Part shown: positions 58,101-64,000 of the stretch, piece by piece
Position numbering within the stretch: the stretch's first letter is position 1
How the letters are laid out: each line of letters starts with the position of its first letter
Source: Bryoerythrophyllum caledonicum
Lineage: Eukaryota; Streptophyta; Bryopsida; Pottiales; Pottiaceae
Assembly (NCBI GenBank): GCA_963971425.1
Contig: OZ020521.1
Location: 6,589,519 to 6,653,518 of the forward strand
DNA length: 64,000 nt
Reading direction: 5' to 3'
Notes under the pieces: generated by a model
What the model saw: only the letters and a program-made list of their open reading frames with translations
Database searches by the model: none
What the model was told of the DNA's origin: nothing
Translations under genes and position numbers: made by a program

Positions 58101-58283
58101 CAATACACCACCCCCAAGCACAACCTCGAGATAGAAGATTTGTCACACCACCCCTTATTATCCCCTTTCTTCACATCTTTACAACTGAATGCAACCCAGA
58201 AACGGACATCCGAGCACAAACAAATACAATCAAAATACAACAAGACAATGCCCACATATACGAAGGTAATGGTAGACATCTAA
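55153..58283 (+). pseudogene. LINE ORF2 reverse transcriptase, several breaks
   Basis: From 55312 the frame leads to ESNKAP, where TGA (55954) replaces the Gly of the (K)APGPD RT motif, followed by PDHIPNSILKNMP. A frameshift near 56040 leads to WKTSLTILLYKKGNPSELPN and RPIALANTIYKLY. The longest frame (56160-58283) has ILYIDFKNAFGSIDHPRL, IQRGTIQGDTLSPYLFI and NSAAYADDLAAISG with the YADD catalytic pair. The thumb region and a proline/histidine-rich linker follow, shared with the truncated LINE copy. The enzyme copies the element RNA at the nicked target. Confidence 0.92.
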
Positions 58284-60630
58284 TAACCATACCACTCGCT
58301 AGACTACAATGGCTGTTGAACCAATATCACAACGCACTACTAATCCCCATTAACATCAAACCAATACCCCAAACATTCGAAACCGAAATCGTTTGGCTAT
58401 ACCAAAGATATAACTACTGAATACCCAAAAATGACCCCCTCAAAAATGCACACTACACATTACCCACATTACCCGATCCTATCTTAGACTACCTTATTAC
58501 ATCCCTGAATATCACACATTCATACTTCTCATCCCCCGTTACATGCTCCACAAAAATCTCAAAATTCTACTCTCCATTCGAACGCGATAAGATTTTTGGG
58601 TCTCCTGGAAAAGCCTTTGATTATAAGTGGAGTGGAATAGGCCTCGCACACCCTCACAACGAAGAAGAAACACAACAAGTAATACATTGGGCACGCCTAG
58701 CGGCAAATAATGACGCCAACGACAATATCACCATTATTATCACTCCCGACGCTCATTGGTACCACAACCCTAACCCACACTTAGGCCCATTCCCGGACTC
58801 CCACATCATAGTATTATTTGAAGCCGACTCCATGACTTACAAAGAACCTACTATACCACCGCAAATACAAACACCCCGCCTTGAACCATCAATCCTACGT
58901 ATCCTATGTATACACCAACAAACTCGTGAAATAGGTAATCTAGAAAACCTCACTCATCTCACTTTGATAGCAAAAAATCTAAACATTAACAAGGTATACA
59001 CCGCAATTGCCCTCCCCACACCCATCTCAACCCGTGTAAACCGCAACAAAAAATGGTCTAAAACCCCCCACACAAACATCTCCACATCACCAATTACCGA
59101 ACTAAGCCTCCCCCTCTCTTACTACCAAATTAATATAGACCTTAAATTTGACCCCAACTTTAGCTACTACACTGACGGCTCTTTCAAAGAACCAACCGAA
59201 GTAAGCCCAGGGCATTGGCACCGAGAGAAAGCCGGTTATGGGATATACAATTCTACCAAACAAATTAATTAGGTAAAAGACTACATGGACTCCAGAATAT
59301 TCTAAGAGCGGAAATGATGGCTATACACAAAACCCTTAAAATAATCACCACTCATTACCCAAACGAACCGGCTCACATTTTTACAGATTGCATAAATGTA
59401 TTATACCTCCTTAATACACATATTAAACATCCTACTTTACACAATAGTCACCCGGATAAAACTATCCTTACATCTATGGTTGAAATGCTCCAAAATCGTA
59501 CACAGATTACTACACTCCATAAAGTTCGTGCTCATGCTAATATCGACGGCAATGAACAAGCCGACAAACTAGCAAAGGAAGGAAGAGAAAAAACCCACAA
59601 GAATGCCGAACACCCATACGAACACGCCCATGCCATCCCATATTACTTCCATAGATATGAATGGCCCTCTATGGGTGAAACTCCCGATAAAGGCCCCGTA
59701 CGATTCTTGGACAAATACCTCAAAAAACATGATCTTGTAAATAACCTAGAAAAACTTACAGAAAACTTCCCCAATATTGATAAATGGACTGGCAACCCAA
59801 ACATTCATAATGTACTATCCAATAATTTCTGGAAAAACCCCACTATAACGGATCCACAAATCACATGCCTAATCAAATTCCGCACCGGGCAATACATGGG
59901 CAATGCCCGCAAACAACTCTTCTTTGGAATAGAAAGATTCCCTACAATTACATGTCCAATTTGCAACACCACGGACCCAGACACATGGCTACATGTCTTA
60001 CTCCAGTGCCAAAACCCCCATATACATTCACTAATTGTTAAAAGACATAACAAAGCCGTATGGGCTATTCGTAAACTACTTATATCATCAACCAAATCCC
60101 GGTGTTTCATTCTCATGAATGCCAGAACCTTTAATGACAACCCACAAGAAAACACGGTCCCTCCTTGGCTATTACCCTGCATATGTCATACTCAAAGATG
60201 CCACTGTAATGCAAGATTCAAACCGGACCTATTATGTGTTAGAGGACTATCATACAAAGACCCCCCACCAAACCACATAGACCCTAGTCTCACCATCCAA
60301 TTTATTGAATTCACATATTGCAATGATAGATTCTCCCTGGACACTATTGCAAACAAAACAAATAAATACCAACCACTACTTGACGATATTCAAGCACTAG
60401 GATGGAAAGTAGACCCCCTCATTGTCATCACCGCGGGTGCTAGAGCCACCACCTTCATCCCCTCAATGACAACCCTTGAAGAAACATTTAAAATCCCCAT
60501 CACTTCAATCAAAACCACCTTTTCAAATATTAACACTATTGCAATTCAACATGCTATGTCGATACTCCTACATAAACGTAAACTTGAAAACAACCAACCC
60601 CTACCCGACGCTTCAAACCCCCCTTTATAG
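58284..60630 (+). pseudogene. LINE ORF2 RNase H and CCHC C-terminus, one frameshift in RNase H
   Basis: The linker continues (RLQWLLNQYHNALL, stop, then KAFDYKWSGIGLAHPHNEEE). RNase H starts SYYTDGSFKEPTE and WHREKAGYGIYNS. One missing base near 59265 breaks the frame, which resumes as AEMMAIHKTLKI, HIFTDCINVLYLLN and RAHANIDGNEQADKLAKEG. All catalytic acidic residues and the His are present. After it come FRTGQYMGNARKQLFFG and CPICNTTDPDTWLHVLLQCQ, a C-terminal zinc knuckle typical of RNase H-bearing LINEs, and a conserved tail (VDPLIVITAGARATTFIPS) ending at 60630. Confidence 0.9.
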
Positions 60631-60866
60631 ATCTACAACCGCATTTGCATTTCACCGCACTTGCCCTCCCTCTTTTAGGACTTTTTGGGACCTAGGGCCC
60701 TTTTTATTTTGGTTACTTGTTACTGGGTACATAGTATCTACCCTCGAAAGGGGGAAGTAGTTCCATACTACTAACCCATGCCCGGTGGGCATGGACTTAG
60801 TGGTGGAATGAACGGGCACTTCACTCACGCCGGCCCCTTAACGAGAACCGGCGTTCTTCTTCTTCT
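60631..60866 (+). other. LINE 3' UTR ending in TTC repeats
   Basis: Contains CTACCCTCGAAAGGGGGAAG and GCCCGGTGGGCATGGAC stem-like segments and ends CCGGCGTTCTTCTTCTTCTTC. The truncated LINE copy has the same sequence ending CGGCGTTCTTCTT at about 45010. The shared tail is the probable recognition site for the element's RT. Confidence 0.8.
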
Positions 60867-62260
60867 TCTCTTCCATGCTATGAAAGCATGGAGTGAGAAT
60901 CTTCTCATACGAGTTCCAATTGGCAAGCGTTAAATGTTTTGATGCATTGCCTAGATGAAAGTCATTTTGATGAAAGTTTGAGGAGCTTTGAATAGGATTT
61001 TGAGCACATAACTTCTTTTGGACCATACATATTTACAACTTGGGCCGGTTTAAGTGTGCCTTGGCGATGGTTATGGCCAAAGTTTGCCCGGGTTTTTCTA
61101 ATGGTGGTATGGATACCACTAATCACATCGAATGCCACTCGGAATTGATTAAATACACTTTGTTACAAGGCAAGGTCAACCGATCTCTTTGAAACCTCAT
61201 TTTAGCCATTATTAGGAGTGCAAAAGGTAGCACTTGCGTTGGGCAACCGACTCTCTTGAATCAATTCAAGATGACACAACGCATTAGTGAGTATTTTTGT
61301 TATTATATATCTTAAAAACAATCTTTCATTTCTTGTTTGATGTTTATATATAACTAATATTTTTGACATATAGGTGATTTGGAGAGGTTTTCAAGAAGGG
61401 GAAACGGCAAAGGACATCAATGTCGTTTGAAAGGAAGAGAGGGGATTTTGAAAGCATTTGTACTGGCTCCATCCAATGTGTTACAAGTGGTGGATGACGA
61501 ACATTTATTATACCATATTCAAAGTGAGAGCAATGATGGCATGTGGTATAATGTGTCTTTGAACACACACTTTTATGATTGTCCAGATGGAAATTCTACT
61601 TGCAAATATATTTTGGTGGTGCAATGCATTGTTAAAAAATATTTTTAAGTATCAAGGTAGAATGAAGTTGTAGAGGAGATGATGCCAATGGAAAACAATA
61701 TTCCATATGTAGCACCAATCTCTCCAACAATAATGGAAGTAGAGGTTGGTGGACATTCAGAATCGGATGATATAAGTGTGAAATTGTTGGGTGCAATTAA
61801 AGAAGCAGAGACTTTTTTACAAAGTGTGCAAGCTCCCATTGGAGACTATACCAAGGATGAGAAAAAACACAAGGTACTAACTCTTCAAAATTTTCTTAGT
61901 TCATTTTCTGAGCTTTTTACGTTTAAGAAGCCTGCCACTATTGATATTCCTCGTCGTGGATCCATCTCTGTTATACAAGAGAATGTTAAACGCACAAGGA
62001 TGGGACATGGGAAAAAGCGTGTGGCATCAAAGAGTGTTGGAGAAAGTAGTTCACAACCTCTTTTCAAGCGGCACTCCCATATGCTAATATCACATTCAAA
62101 AACTAAAGAGAGTTATCTTTTGCAAACTTCCAAAAATTACTTGTGAGATTTGTGCTACAAAGACTCTAGTGGAACGAGGTGCAACATCGGTTTCTTGCAA
62201 AGACTATGACCATCAAATGTTTGTGCAATAAATTTGAAGTTGTGTTGATTTTATATAGCA
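60867..62260 (+). pseudogene. MULE transposase gene, second half with SWIM-like finger
   Basis: After the second copy of TCTCTTCCATG the frame resumes as CLFHAMKAWSENLL. Near 61080 it shows FSNGGMDTTNHIECHSELIK with the glutamate region of the DDE core, and IKYTLLQGKVNRSL. A GT-AG intron fits 61287-61373. Then MWYNVSLNTHFYDCPDGNST and CKYILVVQC form a SWIM zinc finger (CxC..CxH), with its first Cys and its His replaced by Tyr. The frame 61679-62146 is an acidic then basic C-terminal tail (IQENVKRTRMGHGKKRVASK). There are frame breaks before the intron and at 61648. Confidence 0.8.
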
Positions 62261-62384
62261 TTAGAGTCCATGATTGATTAGAATTATAATGCCATGTGCA
62301 ATGATTATACAATTGAATGATGTTATTGCGGTTTCCTTTTCTTTATTTATAGACCCATGTAATACATAAGTATTTGTTTGATTG

Positions 62385-62580
62385 CTAGCCCGTAAAGGAC
62401 CAAGGCATTTTAGAGGAATTTCTACTCCTTTAATTAAAAACTACCAAGACTAGCTTTTTTGAGAATATGACTGGAGGATCTTCTTCTAAACTTATATGAG
62501 AGGATGTGGTAAAAAATTGTGAACTTAGACCGTACGGATTGAAAGATAATGGTAATCAAAGAAAAAAGTCCTTTGGGGAT
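62385..62580. repeat. TTAA MITE, short left-end fragment
   Basis: CCCGTAAAGGACCAAGGC and later GACCGTACGGATTGAAAGAT match the start of the 0.93-kb family in forward orientation. The rest is absent. From 62580 to 62842 nothing is recognised. Confidence 0.55.
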
Positions 62581-62842
62581 TTGAGTGGGTGGAGAGGTCT
62601 AGACTTCTAGACTTGTTCTGGAGCCAATGAGTACTAAGGGCCAAACCACACGAGAGGAAAGGCAGTGAGTTGGATGACTCACATTGGTTCAAATTAGCAA
62701 GTGGTTGCCACATGAGAGGAAGTAGGGGGAGTGGCAAGAATGACATGGAGCAACTTTGTAGCTTTGGAATTTGCATTGGATGTTGCTTTGGAATCTACAT
62801 GGCAATGACTTGGCACAATAATTGCCGTTGAAAACTACCAGG

Positions 62843-63549
62843 CACTACACTAAAGATGATATTTAGTGTTCGCAACACTAATTACGAACTTGAACGCTAA
62901 ATGTCAATTACCCTACTAATGTAACAACATTAAATGTCAATTCAAACACTAATTGTCAATTTCTGTAACTTTTGCCGTTATTACATTTTAACATATTGAC
63001 ATTTAGTGTTGGTTATGTAACAATGTCATATGCCACATTTCATTGCAAGTCACCCAAATCTCGCCACATGTCAAAAGCAAACCTTCCATGTTGGGCTGAG
63101 TTTTTTAAGGTTGGATTTTCAAATGATGATTTTGGGGGCAGATTTTGTCCAATTTGAGAGTTTCTGGTGCCTATCTAAACTGATTTGAAAAGACGCTTCC
63201 AATGGCATCCTACCCATCTTCAAATTCGTCTTAAATAAAAAGTTATAGTGAATATTTTGGGGCAGATTTCTTGAGTTTTGGTTGAAAGTTTGAGGAGGCA
63301 TATCTTTATCAATTTCGCACCAATTCTATTGAGTGAGGTGACCAGCTTATGTGTTTTTTCAAGGAGATTCCATTGGTATACGGTACATCTTCTAATTCGT
63401 CGTGATGCAAAAGTTATGAGCAATTTTGTTAGACTGATTTTTTGACATTAAACACTAAATGTAAACAAATTGACATTTAGTGAAAGTCAGGTCATAGGGG
63501 TAACTACACTAATGGTCCCTAAACACTAAATATCATCTTTAGTGTAGTG
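62843..63549. mobile_element. CACTA-like MITE (707 bp)
   Basis: A 28-bp perfect terminal inverted repeat starts CACTACACTAAAGATGAT; the right end is ATCATCTTTAGTGTAGTG. ACACTAA motifs recur near both ends. No 3-bp duplication is evident (AGG against ACT). The interior is non-coding. Confidence 0.75.
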
Positions 63550-63565
63550 ACTGGAAGTCCACAGG

Positions 63566-63893
63566 CACTACACTAAACATTGCATTTAGTGTCGTCTACA
63601 CTAAATACGAACCCTTACACCAAAAGGAAGAATTACAATTAGTGTAACGACACAACATTACACTAAATGTGAAACATTACACTATATGTGAATGGCAGTA
63701 AAAATGGGTGTTTTTTAATTTTTACTTGTGCACAATTAGTATATGAAAAAACTTGCCACAATGAATAAAATCACAATTAGTGTATGAAAAAGCTTGCCGC
63801 AACTAACACTAATTGTGAACAAGTTCGCAAATAGTGTAGCAGGGTAATTACACTATTTGTGTGACTACACTAAATGTGATTTTTAGTGTAGTG
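63566..63893. mobile_element. CACTA-like MITE (328 bp), next to the previous one
   Basis: It begins CACTACACTAAACATTG and ends TTTTTAGTGTAGTG. It contains more than ten TACACTAA/TTAGTGTA motifs and resembles the two ends of the 16953-17682 element joined together. It is separated by only 16 bases from the element at 62843-63549. No clear target-site duplication was found. Confidence 0.75.
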
Positions 63894-64000
63894 CCATGTT
63901 GGAGGAAAAGAATATTTTTCGTGCCACTAGTACCATGTTAGAGGAAGTTGTGAAACTTCCTCCCCCTCCCGTGTGGTAAGGCCCTAAAGTCCCTGCTGAC

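Overview
The window is eukaryotic and almost entirely accessory DNA: nested transposable elements, their decayed genes, and one small duplicated host-type gene family. It has intron-containing genes, an AT-rich background, long simple repeats and plant-type TTTAGGG-like telomeric motifs. It also has a Ty3/gypsy retroelement that carries a cytosine-5 DNA methyltransferase, an arrangement known from charophyte algae. Together these suggest a streptophyte (green-lineage) genome, perhaps a charophyte; this is an inference, not an identification. There are no prokaryotic operons, rRNA genes or CRISPR arrays. Positions 28870-29069 are an assembly gap of 200 N.

Layout. 1-6600: minus-strand Ty3/gypsy remnant (gag, protease, captured DNA methyltransferase, RT, integrase, start of a PHD-like finger). 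6739-7088: hAT-type MITE with a perfect 8-bp target-site duplication. 8600-10085: 180-190-bp tandem repeats and AT repeats. 10.9-13.5 kb and 21.0-36.1 kb: two arms of an inverted duplication. Each arm carries a gene for a secreted cysteine-rich peptide (intact ORF on the right, broken on the left). The arms have received different insertions, so each arm shows the empty site for insertions in the other: a TTAA-flanked piggyBac-like MITE in the left arm; a hAT MITE, a 9-bp-TSD Mutator-like MITE and another TTAA MITE in the right arm. 13.5-21 kb: a CpG-rich segment with a possible first exon, then TTAA, CACTA-like and Harbinger-like MITEs.

The most interesting object is 23566-35443. It is an 11.9-kb insertion inside a TTAA MITE; the two MITE halves sum to 949 bp, matching the 924-951 bp of complete copies. 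It has 25-bp terminal inverted repeats and two long divergent genes. One is an intact 1,063-residue DUF7869-like, DDE-transposase-like protein (plus). The other is a roughly 1,320-codon frame (minus) with a PD-(D/E)XK-like nuclease signature, interrupted only by four in-frame stops. It looks like a poorly described two-gene DNA transposon. An internally deleted relative of its DUF7869 gene lies at 37467-38025.

41.4-62.3 kb is a nest around a Mutator-like transposase gene. Its two halves (45.0-46.5 and 60.9-62.3 kb) are split by a 14.4-kb LINE (46499-60866) flanked by the 11-bp duplication TCTCTTCCATG. This LINE has a leader with intron-like segments, a broken RRM/coiled-coil ORF1, a 1.5-kb (CAA)n tract, a 2A-like motif GDIEKNPGP directly before ORF2, and an endonuclease-RT-RNase H-zinc-knuckle ORF2 with several frameshifts and stops. 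A 5'-truncated second copy of the same LINE family lies at about 41450-45012. The window ends with two CACTA-like MITEs (62843-63549, 63566-63893).
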